Assembly: GCA_938005675.1 (NCBI GenBank)
Contig: CALKXH010000074.1
Span: forward strand, 1-51,549
Length of the DNA stretch: 51,549 bases
Reading direction: 5' to 3'
From: an uncultured Anaerolineae bacterium
GTDB taxonomy: Bacteria > Chloroflexota > Anaerolineae > Aggregatilineales > UBA2796
Positions within the stretch are counted from its first letter, which is position 1; each line of letters opens with the position of its first letter. This document shows, piece by piece, positions 44,502-51,549 of this stretch. Under the pieces are notes generated by a model that worked only from the letters and a program-made list of their open reading frames with translations, ran no database searches and had not been told where the DNA came from. The position numbers were made by a program, and so were the translations under genes.

Positions 44502-44530
44502 TTGACATGCCTTTGAAAAAGCACTACGCT
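44502..44530 (+). promoter_or_regulatory. Sigma-70-type promoter of rpoD
   Basis: TTGACA (44502-44507, perfect), 17 bp, TACGCT (44525-44530). A second pair, TTGACG (44542) with TAGATT (44564), is an alternative start. Either gives a leader of about 215-255 nt. Confidence 0.55.
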
Positions 44531-44790
44531 AAGGACAGTGGTTGACGCTAAACCCAAAGCGCTTAGATTGCAATGGTCGCATCGATGAGCCGCACAAGTT
44601 TCATGAGCTGTGCCTCATGCACCTCACCAATAGACAAGCCCATCTTCAAAACATGCGCATAGCTGGTTTTGTGCGCTCGCTATCTCAAAAGCGTAGGCGT
44701 CTGCACGCCTGAAGGCTGCCATCAGCGCCATCAGGTAACGCACGAGTCGTTCTAACGCCGTTCAGAAACCATATAGGAGGCAAAGGCAAG

Positions 44791-45942
44791 GTGATTCAGG
44801 AACTCTTAAACCGAGCGGATCGACGCGGGTACATTACCTTCGAGGACGTGATGGAGCTATTGGAAGATGACGCGGACGATACCCACACTTTCGAGTCGGT
44901 CTTAGATGAACTGGATGAGCTTGGCATCGAACTGCGCCAAGACGACCTGCAGCGCGATGAGACGGATGAACTGGACGACGAGTACGACTCCGAGAGCGAG
45001 GAAATTCAAGAAATCGGCGATATCAACGCCGTCTCCCCGGATGACCCCGTCGGTCTATACTTCCGCCAAATGGCGCAAGAGCCTCTGCTAACCGCCCAAG
45101 AAGAAGTTGAACTCGCCAAACGCATCGAACGTGGCAAAGCCGCCGCCCAAAAGCTGGCAGAATGCCCCGCTCTGAGCTTTGAGGAACGCGCCGAGCTTGA
45201 GCTGTTCATCCGCGATGGGCAAGCCGCCCGTGAGCATCTCGGACGGGCTAACACGCGCCTTGTGGTCAGCATCGCTAAGCGTTATATGGGGCAGGGCTTG
45301 CCGTTCCCGGATTTGATTCAAGAGGGCAACGTCGGGCTGATGCGCGCCGTGGATAAGTACGATTACCAGCGCGGCAATCGCTTCAGCACCTACGCCACGT
45401 GGTGGATCAGGCAAGCCATCACGCGCGCTTTGGCGCAGAAGACGCGCACCATTCGCATCCCGCTGCACATGACCGAGCGCATCCGCCAGATGTACCGCAC
45501 CGCCCAATCGCTGGAGCAATCGCTAGGCAGGCGCCCGACGCCCGAAGAGATCGCCGCCGAGATGGACGTGCCCGCCGAGAACGTGCGCGGCATGATGGAC
45601 GCCAGCCAGCACGCCATCGCGCTGGAGCGCCCCGTCGGCGACGACGGCGATAGCGAGTTCGGCGATTTCATCGAGGATCAAGACACGCCCAGCCCCGTCG
45701 AATCGGCAACGCAGCACATGCTCCAAGAGACGATTGAAGAGGTGCTGAGCGAGCTGACTCCGCGCCAGAGCCATATTTTGCGCCTGCGCTTCGGTTTGGG
45801 CGGCGGCGATCCGCACACCCTTGAGGAGATCGCCAACAAGTTCGGGCTCAGCCGCGAGCGCATCCGCCAACTGGAGAAAGAGGCGCTGCGCCGCTTGCGG
45901 CATCCGCGCTTGGCGCACACCCTCAGGGATTACCTCGCCTGA
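44791..45942 (+). CDS. rpoD: RNA polymerase primary sigma factor (RpoD/SigA)
   Basis: 383 residues, the short SigA type. The N-terminal region 1.1-like part is acidic. Region 1.2 begins near DDPVGLYFRQM; region 2 is NTRLVVSIAKRYMGQGLPFPDLIQEGNVGLMRAVDKYDYQRGNRFSTYATWWIRQAITRAL (roughly 154-213); region 3 and region 4.2 (TLEEIANKFGLSRERIRQLEKEALRRLR) are complete. The start is GTG at 44791 after AGGAGG. No dnaG is adjacent. Ends at a strong terminator. Confidence 0.96.
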   Translation: MIQELLNRADRRGYITFEDVMELLEDDADDTHTFESVLDELDELGIELRQDDLQRDETDELDDEYDSESEEIQEIGDINAVSPDDPVGLYFRQMAQEPLLTAQEEVELAKRIERGKAAAQKLAECPALSFEERAELELFIRDGQAAREHLGRANTRLVVSIAKRYMGQGLPFPDLIQEGNVGLMRAVDKYDYQRGNRFSTYATWWIRQAITRALAQKTRTIRIPLHMTERIRQMYRTAQSLEQSLGRRPTPEEIAAEMDVPAENVRGMMDASQHAIALERPVGDDGDSEFGDFIEDQDTPSPVESATQHMLQETIEEVLSELTPRQSHILRLRFGLGGGDPHTLEEIANKFGLSRERIRQLEKEALRRLRHPRLAHTLRDYLA

Positions 45943-45952
45943 GCGCCGAATC

Positions 45953-45987
45953 AAACAGGGCGGCAAGTTGCCGCCCTGTTTATTTTT
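45953..45987. terminator. Intrinsic terminator of rpoD
   Basis: Perfect 12-bp stem aaacagggcggc / gccgccctgttt with a 5-nt loop and a following ATTTTT, 10 bp after rpoD. It lies between rpoD and the convergent GT-C/NHL gene. Confidence 0.85.
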
Positions 45988-46012
45988 GCGCGCGCCGCGC
46001 TCAAAAGTTGCC

Positions 46013-49000
46013 CTAGAAGTCGCGCGGAGTCGGCTCTTGGGTCGCTTCTTGGGTCGCTTCGGGCGTGAGCGGCTCTTCAGTCGGCAGCGTGAACTCGAAG
46101 TCGCGTGGGGAGGGCGCGCTCACGCCCAGCTGCAGGTTGGGGAAGGCGTTCGGGGCGAAGCGCAGCAGCCGCGCGCCGCCGGCATCGCTCAGGAACAGCC
46201 GCCCTTGCCCGTCAAAGGCGATGCCGCCCAGCACGCCGAACTGATTCAGCTGCACGAAGGGCGCGCCGCCCAATCTGCCGAAGGCGAGCACGGGATTGCC
46301 CTGCGTATCGTAGACCAAGACGCGCCCAGCGTCCGGATCGGTCACGAACAGGTAGCGCCCTGAGGGATCGAGCGCCAAGTAGGGACGGTTGCCGCTATCT
46401 TGGCTGGGCGTGGTGGCATACCAGCCCGGAACATCCCACGAGCGCAGATATTGCCCCTCGCGCGTGAAGACGTCTATGCGCTTATTCCACGTGCTGGCGA
46501 TGAACAGCTCGTTGGTCGCCTCGTTGATCGCCAAGCCGACCGGCTCGAAGAGCGCGCCCGGTTGTGTGCCGCGCTGCCCGATATCGTAGAGCAGATTGCC
46601 CTCCCGATCATAGACGCGCACGCGCTTATTGCCCGTATCCGCCACGAAGACGCGCCCCGTCGAGTCGACCTTGATGTCGCGCGGTCCGTAGAAGCCGACC
46701 GCGCTGCCGACGATCTCCGGGATGGCTTGCTCGAACGTCCCCCAAGCGCGCAGCGGCGTGCCGTCGTTAGCGAAGACCTGCACGCGATGATGCCACGTAT
46801 CCGCCACGAAGATCAGCCCGTCGCGGTCGACGGCGATCCCCCACGGCTCGCGCAGCACACCCAGCTCGCCGATCACGTTCGGATCGTTGCTCGGATTCGG
46901 CGTCCCGAACTCGCGCTCGAAGCGCCCGTCGGCATCGTAGATCACGACTCGCCCGTTGCGCGTATCGACGGCGTAGAGCTTGCCTTGCGCATCGATGGCT
47001 AAGCCGCGCGGCGCGTTGAGGGGCGTCTCGGCGGCGAGGATCAGCTCAGCGGCGCAGGTATCGCAGCGCAGCTCGGCGAAGGGATCGACGGGCAAGCGGC
47101 TCACGCTCGCCGTGCCCACGCCGAAGTCCCAGATTTGCGCCGCCACGTCCTTGCGCACGAAGAAGACCAAACGATCCGAGACGGGCCACTTATCGAGGGT
47201 GAACGCGGTGCCGGTGTTGCCCGTCATGCGCTGATAGGCGCGCGTGTAGGTGGTGTAATCCCGATTCCACCAGATATCCCACAGGGCGCGCGTCATCTCG
47301 GCGTCGGCAAAGGCGTTATCGACGCGCTGCAGGTTCAGATTGAAGTACTCCTGCATCGGCCACCACAGCCGAATCATATCGAAGCGGTAGAATTTATCGC
47401 CCACCTGCCCGACGATCTTGCTGCTGTTATTCAAGCCGACCATCAGCCCGACGTACTGCTCGATGTCGGCGATGCCGCCGGTCAGATCGCCCAGATAGGC
47501 GCTGTTCGGGAAGATGCGGAAATACCACGAGCCAGGCCACGAGACCTCGTTATCGTAGCCGACGCGGATGCTCATGCCATCGGTGGTGCGGCGGCTGATC
47601 TCTTCGAGGTACTCGATGACCGTCTTGTTAGCGGGCGCGGCGTGCGCGTAGACCATGAACTCGGTCGCCAAGTCGTAGTTGATATAAGCAGCCATCCAAG
47701 CGTGGCGCGCCGTCAGCACGCTGAGCAGGGCGAAGAAGCCCAGCACGCCCACGCGCACGGTCTGTTGGATGCCCACCGCGCGCAGCACCCGCCAGATGGC
47801 GTACAGCACGATGCCCGTAAAGATCAGCGCGCCTAGCCAGTTGAAAGTCTGCAGCTGCTGCTCACGGGTCAAGCCGCCCAAGCCGCGCTGCGCCACGCCG
47901 ATCAGGTTGAAGGCGCCGAAGAGCGCCAACGGAATCAGGAAGATCAGCGCCCAGCTGCGCCGCCAGAAGGTCTGCCAGTCAACTTTCTCCAGCAGAGTCC
48001 CCAGATACCAGCCCGCTGAGAGGGCGAAGGGCAAGGCGATGTGCGTGGTCAGCCACGGCATTTTCTCGCCGGCGAGGGTCAGGGCGTAGAGGATCAGCAC
48101 GCCCCAAAAACCGACGAATAGGTTGAACAAGGGGCGTCTGAGCAGCTCGGCGTCGGGGATGTCAGTCGAGCGGCTCGGCGACTCAGCGACGCGCTCCACT
48201 TGCTCCGACTGATCGACTTCAGCCTCCGCCGCGCCGAGCGCTTGCATCTGCGCTTGAGCATTTTGAAGCGTCTCGGCGGCTTCAGGCGCTTCATAGACGC
48301 TCGCGCTCTGCTCCTCAGGCTGGGCGAGCTTCGCCCGCTCGGCTTCGCGGGCGGCGTAGCGCTCGGCGCGGAACTTCCAGTACTGCGAGAGCCCCAGCAC
48401 GCCGGCGAACATCGCGCCGATGGTCACCAAGTACTCGTAGAGCGGCAGCTGAATCAGCATGTAGTAGTACTGCGGCTGACTGCCACGTCGCACGCCTTGC
48501 TGCGCCAACCAGTAGCCCAACGAGCCGACGATGCCCGTCGCCACGCCCTGCGGATTGGTGAACATGGTGGTGAAGAAGAAAGCGAAGACGCCGTAGAACG
48601 CCGCCGTGCAGACTAACCAGATGCCCGCTCGCCACGCCAAGCCCGCCGCCACCGAGACCAGCACGAAGGGGATCACGCCCAGGATCATCGCGTTAATCTC
48701 GCGCGGGGCGTAGACACTGCCATCGAGCGGGTAGCCGGCGAGGAAGATCGGCAAGGCGGCTGACCACGGCAACACCAGCGAGCCGATCAGGATGACTAGA
48801 TCGAAGGCGGGGTAGCGGCGCATCTCCTGCCAGAAGGTGGTGCGCAGGCGCAGGAAGGCGATGCCCAGCACAGCTAGGATGCCGATCACCCACGAGCCGA
48901 AAATCCAGTAATTATTGAAGCTGGTCGGCGCACGGCGCACCTCCGAGCTGACGTTCTCCACGAGGCGGCTGCGCTCTTCTAGGAAGATGAAGAGGAAGAA

Positions 49001-50326
49001 CACAGCGACCGCCACAGCCGCCATCACCGCGATCTCGTTGAGGGGCAACCGCGCCTTGAAGTGCCTGCCGGCGGTCAGCACGGCGCTCAGGAGCAAGATC
49101 AGCACTAGGGCGCTGCTCCACAGCACGAGCCGCGTGAGCAGGACGCTTGGATCGGGCGAAAAAGGCGGCGCGCCGATGCGACCCGCCTCTTCGTAAGCCG
49201 CCCACTCAGCCTGCGCGGCGCGCACGCTCTCCGGCGGGATGATGCTGAGCGCGTTGGTCATCACCAGCGCCGCTACCGCGCCGATCAAAACGCCCGCCGA
49301 GATAAACATATAGACCGAGCGTCCGCGCACGGCGAGGTTATCCACGGCGCCCTTGATCAGCCCTCCGAAGACCTTGTAGACCGCCCAGCACACAAAGCCC
49401 GCGCCCAGCAGAATCGCCAGCGCCAGCGGCACGCCCAGCAGCACGATCACCAGCAGCAGCCCGACGTCCTGCGCGATGCCGCTCGCCAAAGCGTTCGCCG
49501 CCGCCCCGGGCGCGGAATCGGCGCCCAAATTCAGCTGGCTGAGCAAGAGGGTCGCCGCGGCGCCCGCCAACGGCACCAGGACCACCCCTAAGACCGTCCA
49601 AATCACCGCTGGGGAGTGATCCTTGCGCTGCCAGCTCTGCAGCAGCTGCACCAGCAAGAACAGCGCGAGGAAGCCGGCGAAGATCAGGATGTACATGAAG
49701 GCGGTCTCTTTCGAGCCGAGATTGAGCAACGTGGCGACCGCCAACAGCACCAAGAACTTCGGTTGACGCGGCTGCGCGCCGTCTAAATAAGCGAAGACGG
49801 CGTATGCCATCAGCATGGTGAAGAAGATGGCGGGCGTATCCTCGCGGATGTAGCGATGGTGGAAGAGCAGCATCGGGCTGATCAGGATCAGCACAGAGGC
49901 TGCCATCGCCCCGAACTTGCCCAGCCAACGCTCGAAGAGCAGCTTGGGCATCAGCACCATGATCACGCCTAGAATGGCGGGGTACAGCCGCGCGCTGAAG
50001 TCGCTATCGCCGAACAGGAAGTAGGCGAGCGCCGTCGCGTGGAACAAGACCGGTCCGTGCATCAGCGGCGTGTGCTGAAAGTTGCCTTGCTTGTAGAGGT
50101 TGTAGCTGTACTGCGTGTGCAGGCTCTCATCATGGCTCATCACGCGGTCGCCGAGGTTCACAAAGCGGGTGAACACGGCGATCACGAAGATGGCAACGTA
50201 GAAAAGCAGCTCCCAGTTGAGCGTGTACAGACGGGCAAAAGCGCCGTCGAGCAGCTGAGCGGCTCGGCGCGAGGGCGCACCGTCGGCTTCGGGGCTGTGG
50301 AGCGGCGCTTGATCGAGTGTCGCCAT
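46013..50326 (-). CDS. Giant membrane protein: GT-C (PMT/TIGR03663-like) N-terminus fused to a C-terminal NHL beta-propeller
   Basis: 1437 residues. Residues 40-890 contain many membrane helices with a GT-C first-loop motif RVMSHDESLHTQ (Asp66-Glu67), as in glycosyltransferases using lipid-linked sugars and in TIGR03663/Agl23-associated proteins. A charged cytoplasm-like insert (AEAEVDQSEQVERVAESP) is near 650-735. From about 1095 to 1400 there are five to six NHL blades: LNAPRGLAIDAQGKLYAVDTRN, LREPWGIAVDRDGLIFVADTWHHRVQVF, FYGPRDIKVDSTGRVFVADTGNKRVRVY and LFEPVGLAINEATNELFIAS, then a Thr/Glu/Pro tail. It likely adds or moves sugars across the membrane; NHL may sense or bind outside. The function is inference. 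It is 36 bp after the anti-sigma gene. Confidence 0.85.
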   Translation of the reverse strand: MATLDQAPLHSPEADGAPSRRAAQLLDGAFARLYTLNWELLFYVAIFVIAVFTRFVNLGDRVMSHDESLHTQYSYNLYKQGNFQHTPLMHGPVLFHATALAYFLFGDSDFSARLYPAILGVIMVLMPKLLFERWLGKFGAMAASVLILISPMLLFHHRYIREDTPAIFFTMLMAYAVFAYLDGAQPRQPKFLVLLAVATLLNLGSKETAFMYILIFAGFLALFLLVQLLQSWQRKDHSPAVIWTVLGVVLVPLAGAAATLLLSQLNLGADSAPGAAANALASGIAQDVGLLLVIVLLGVPLALAILLGAGFVCWAVYKVFGGLIKGAVDNLAVRGRSVYMFISAGVLIGAVAALVMTNALSIIPPESVRAAQAEWAAYEEAGRIGAPPFSPDPSVLLTRLVLWSSALVLILLLSAVLTAGRHFKARLPLNEIAVMAAVAVAVFFLFIFLEERSRLVENVSSEVRRAPTSFNNYWIFGSWVIGILAVLGIAFLRLRTTFWQEMRRYPAFDLVILIGSLVLPWSAALPIFLAGYPLDGSVYAPREINAMILGVIPFVLVSVAAGLAWRAGIWLVCTAAFYGVFAFFFTTMFTNPQGVATGIVGSLGYWLAQQGVRRGSQPQYYYMLIQLPLYEYLVTIGAMFAGVLGLSQYWKFRAERYAAREAERAKLAQPEEQSASVYEAPEAAETLQNAQAQMQALGAAEAEVDQSEQVERVAESPSRSTDIPDAELLRRPLFNLFVGFWGVLILYALTLAGEKMPWLTTHIALPFALSAGWYLGTLLEKVDWQTFWRRSWALIFLIPLALFGAFNLIGVAQRGLGGLTREQQLQTFNWLGALIFTGIVLYAIWRVLRAVGIQQTVRVGVLGFFALLSVLTARHAWMAAYINYDLATEFMVYAHAAPANKTVIEYLEEISRRTTDGMSIRVGYDNEVSWPGSWYFRIFPNSAYLGDLTGGIADIEQYVGLMVGLNNSSKIVGQVGDKFYRFDMIRLWWPMQEYFNLNLQRVDNAFADAEMTRALWDIWWNRDYTTYTRAYQRMTGNTGTAFTLDKWPVSDRLVFFVRKDVAAQIWDFGVGTASVSRLPVDPFAELRCDTCAAELILAAETPLNAPRGLAIDAQGKLYAVDTRNGRVVIYDADGRFEREFGTPNPSNDPNVIGELGVLREPWGIAVDRDGLIFVADTWHHRVQVFANDGTPLRAWGTFEQAIPEIVGSAVGFYGPRDIKVDSTGRVFVADTGNKRVRVYDREGNLLYDIGQRGTQPGALFEPVGLAINEATNELFIASTWNKRIDVFTREGQYLRSWDVPGWYATTPSQDSGNRPYLALDPSGRYLFVTDPDAGRVLVYDTQGNPVLAFGRLGGAPFVQLNQFGVLGGIAFDGQGRLFLSDAGGARLLRFAPNAFPNLQLGVSAPSPRDFEFTLPTEEPLTPEATQEATQEPTPRDF

Positions 50327-50361
50327 AGGGATTCCTCAAAACTCTCGCGTGGACTTCACGT

Positions 50362-50868
50362 TCAGGGTTTACGGGCGTTGGGCGCTGGCGCCGCCGAGGG
50401 CGCTTGCGCCAGCATAGCGGTCAGCGAGGCGGTCGGGCGGGCTGCCGCCTTGCCGAGCGGATCGGGCGTCTCAGTGAAGAGCGGCGTAGCCGTCGCGCGC
50501 ACGACCGCTGGGGCGGGCGGCAAGGGCGCCGCGACCGCCGCCGAGCCGCGGAAGACAAAAGCGGCGCAGACCAACGTCAGGGTCAAGGTCAGCAGGGCGC
50601 TCGCCGAGCGCAGATCGGGGCGGCGGGGCAGAGCCTGGCGGCGTTGCGCGTTCACGCGCGCCCAGATCGCGGCTAATTGTGCGGCGCTAGGTCGCCCGAA
50701 GGCGGGCAGATCGGCTGCCAGCTGGCGGGCGGTGAGCAGCTCGCGCTGATAGGCGGCGCGGCAGGCTTCGCACTGCGCAAGGTGGCTGCCCACCCGCCGA
50801 CGCTGTTCGGGCGGCAGCTCGCCGACGATATAGGCGTTCAAATGATGACGGACTGTCCTGCATCGCAT
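50362..50868 (-). CDS. Anti-sigma factor, zf-HC2 type, membrane-anchored
   Basis: 168 residues. Zinc-finger part: CRTVRHHLNAYIVGELPPEQRRRVGSHLAQCEACRAAY with H-x3-C-x2-C. One membrane segment near 95-115 (ALLTLTLTLVCAAFVF), then a Pro/Thr-rich tail outside. The start at 50868 is preferred over 50934, which would overlap the sigma gene by 23 bp, and it fits the M-x-C start of the family. Pairs with the ECF sigma gene 43 bp upstream. Confidence 0.85.
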   Translation of the reverse strand: MRCRTVRHHLNAYIVGELPPEQRRRVGSHLAQCEACRAAYQRELLTARQLAADLPAFGRPSAAQLAAIWARVNAQRRQALPRRPDLRSASALLTLTLTLVCAAFVFRGSAAVAAPLPPAPAVVRATATPLFTETPDPLGKAAARPTASLTAMLAQAPSAAPAPNARKP

Positions 50869-50911
50869 AACGTTGCGTGCCTGTCTCTTCGGGATACCCG
50901 TTCTAGGTACA

Positions 50912-51526
50912 CTACGCGCCGCTGAATTCCTCAAGCAGCCCGAACTCGATCTCGCTGAGCAGGCTGCGCAGCGCCTCGTGCGCCAAGCGCACCCGACTCT
51001 CCGCCGTCTTTTGCGGGCAGTCTAACACTTCCGCCATCTCGCGGTAGGTCAGCCCCTGCCCGTAGCGCAGCACGACTGCCTCGCGCAGGCGCGGCGAGAG
51101 TTTGCTCAGCGCGCGCGCCACCGACTCACAGGCATCGCGCCACGCCACCGCCACCTCCGGCGATTGGTTGCTGGGCGCTTGCGGCTCACCTTTCATACCC
51201 AGCAAGCTGGAGAGAGCGACTGTCGGCAGCCATTTGCGGCGGCGGGCGTTGCGGCAGCGGCTGACCGTGATGGCGTACAGCCACGTGCGGAAGCTCCCGC
51301 GCTTGGGATCGAACTGCTTCAGGTTGCGGAAGACGTAGACCATCACCTCTTGCACCACGTCTTCGCTATCTTGCGTGTGCAACAGCAGGCTGTAGGCGAG
51401 CCGATAGACGTCGCCCGCCACAGCCTTATAGAGCGCCTCGTAGGCGGCTTGCTCGCCCGCCAGACAGCGCTCGATCAGGCTCTGGAAGTGCGCAGCTTCG
51501 TTTGGATCGCGTGCAGAATGTGCCAT
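50912..51526 (-). CDS. ECF-type RNA polymerase sigma factor
   Basis: 204 residues. Region 2: SEDVVQEVMVYVFRNLKQFDPKRGSFRTWLYAITVSRCRNARRR; region 4: LSPRLREAVVLRYGQGLTYREMAEVLDCPQKTAESRVRLAHEALRSLL. No C-terminal extra domain. It is first in an apparent operon with the anti-sigma gene and the GT-C/NHL gene. The signal sensed and its target promoters are unknown. Confidence 0.93.
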   Translation of the reverse strand: MAHSARDPNEAAHFQSLIERCLAGEQAAYEALYKAVAGDVYRLAYSLLLHTQDSEDVVQEVMVYVFRNLKQFDPKRGSFRTWLYAITVSRCRNARRRKWLPTVALSSLLGMKGEPQAPSNQSPEVAVAWRDACESVARALSKLSPRLREAVVLRYGQGLTYREMAEVLDCPQKTAESRVRLAHEALRSLLSEIEFGLLEEFSGA

Positions 51527-51549
51527 CGGCTTTGCCGTACCATGCTCGA

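Larger units (their letters stand above)
44292..44790. other. 499-bp divergent control region of the DUF3352 operon and rpoD
   Basis: No credible gene. It holds a 14-bp palindrome (44318-44331), a minus-strand promoter, one or two plus-strand promoters and leaders of about 165 and 255 nt. A small hairpin gcattt/aaatgc (44440-44456) would lie at the 5' end of the minus transcript, and aggcgt/acgcct (44695-44710) in the rpoD leader. Confidence 0.7.

Overview
The window reads as ordinary chromosome of a free-living, high-GC bacterium, most likely a member of the Chloroflexota (Anaerolineae-like). That placement is inference. It rests on the giant GT-C/NHL membrane protein, Thr/Pro-rich lipoproteins, a solitary WXG100 protein, a Uma2-family nuclease and a DUF3352 exported protein beside the housekeeping sigma gene, all on high-GC codon usage. 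There is no phage, insertion sequence, integrase or CRISPR array. Genes are close packed, several overlap by 4 bp, and recognisable promoters are of the type TTGnnn-N17-TAtACT.

Layout. 1-1866 (minus) is the N-terminal 622 codons of a Thr/Pro-linker lipoprotein that runs off the left edge. 1981-5544 (minus) is an hbd - zinc alcohol dehydrogenase - fhs operon. 5719-6564 (plus) is a WXG100/DUF4919 pair, then a YhhQ-type queuosine-precursor transporter. 7470-11033 (minus) is a UgpB-UgpA-UgpE-type ABC importer without its ATPase. 11266-13913 (plus) carries an SRPBCC protein with a long Pro-rich tail and glgC. 13961-20633 holds a small SpoIIAA/STAS-like protein, a folD-mpg-hypothetical operon, mmsA, an exported protein, a sugar-nucleotide epimerase and a lipoprotein. 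20630-26294 (minus) holds two small proteins, a cysteine desulfurase, an aminotransferase, arginase and a lipoprotein with FG-GAP-like repeats.

26435-29124 (plus) is dnaN, a WecA/TagO-type phosphotransferase and the RNase P RNA gene. 29150-31432 (minus) is an RCK potassium channel and a Uma2 nuclease. 31492-35970 (minus) is atpA-G-D-C, coding F1 subunits only. tRNA-Glu(UUC) at 36211 is followed by a structured leader, metG and a membrane-anchored thioredoxin-like protein. 38859-41430 (minus) is dnaX-ybaB-recR. 41517-44291 (minus) is an operon of three exported proteins, two of them tandem paralogs, divergent from rpoD (44791-45942). 46013-51526 (minus) is an ECF sigma / anti-sigma pair followed by a 1437-residue GT-C/NHL fusion.

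How genes work together: fhs and folD supply and interconvert folate one-carbon units; hbd and mmsA act in acyl-CoA and branched-chain or propionyl metabolism; dnaN, dnaX, recR and ybaB serve replication and recombination; atpAGDC needs delta, a, b and c subunits from another locus. The least explained parts, and the best places to look for something new, are the DUF3352 operon with paired paralogs, the sigma/anti-sigma/GT-C/NHL unit, the WXG100-DUF4919 pair and the metG leader. No complete new system can be proven from sequence reading alone.
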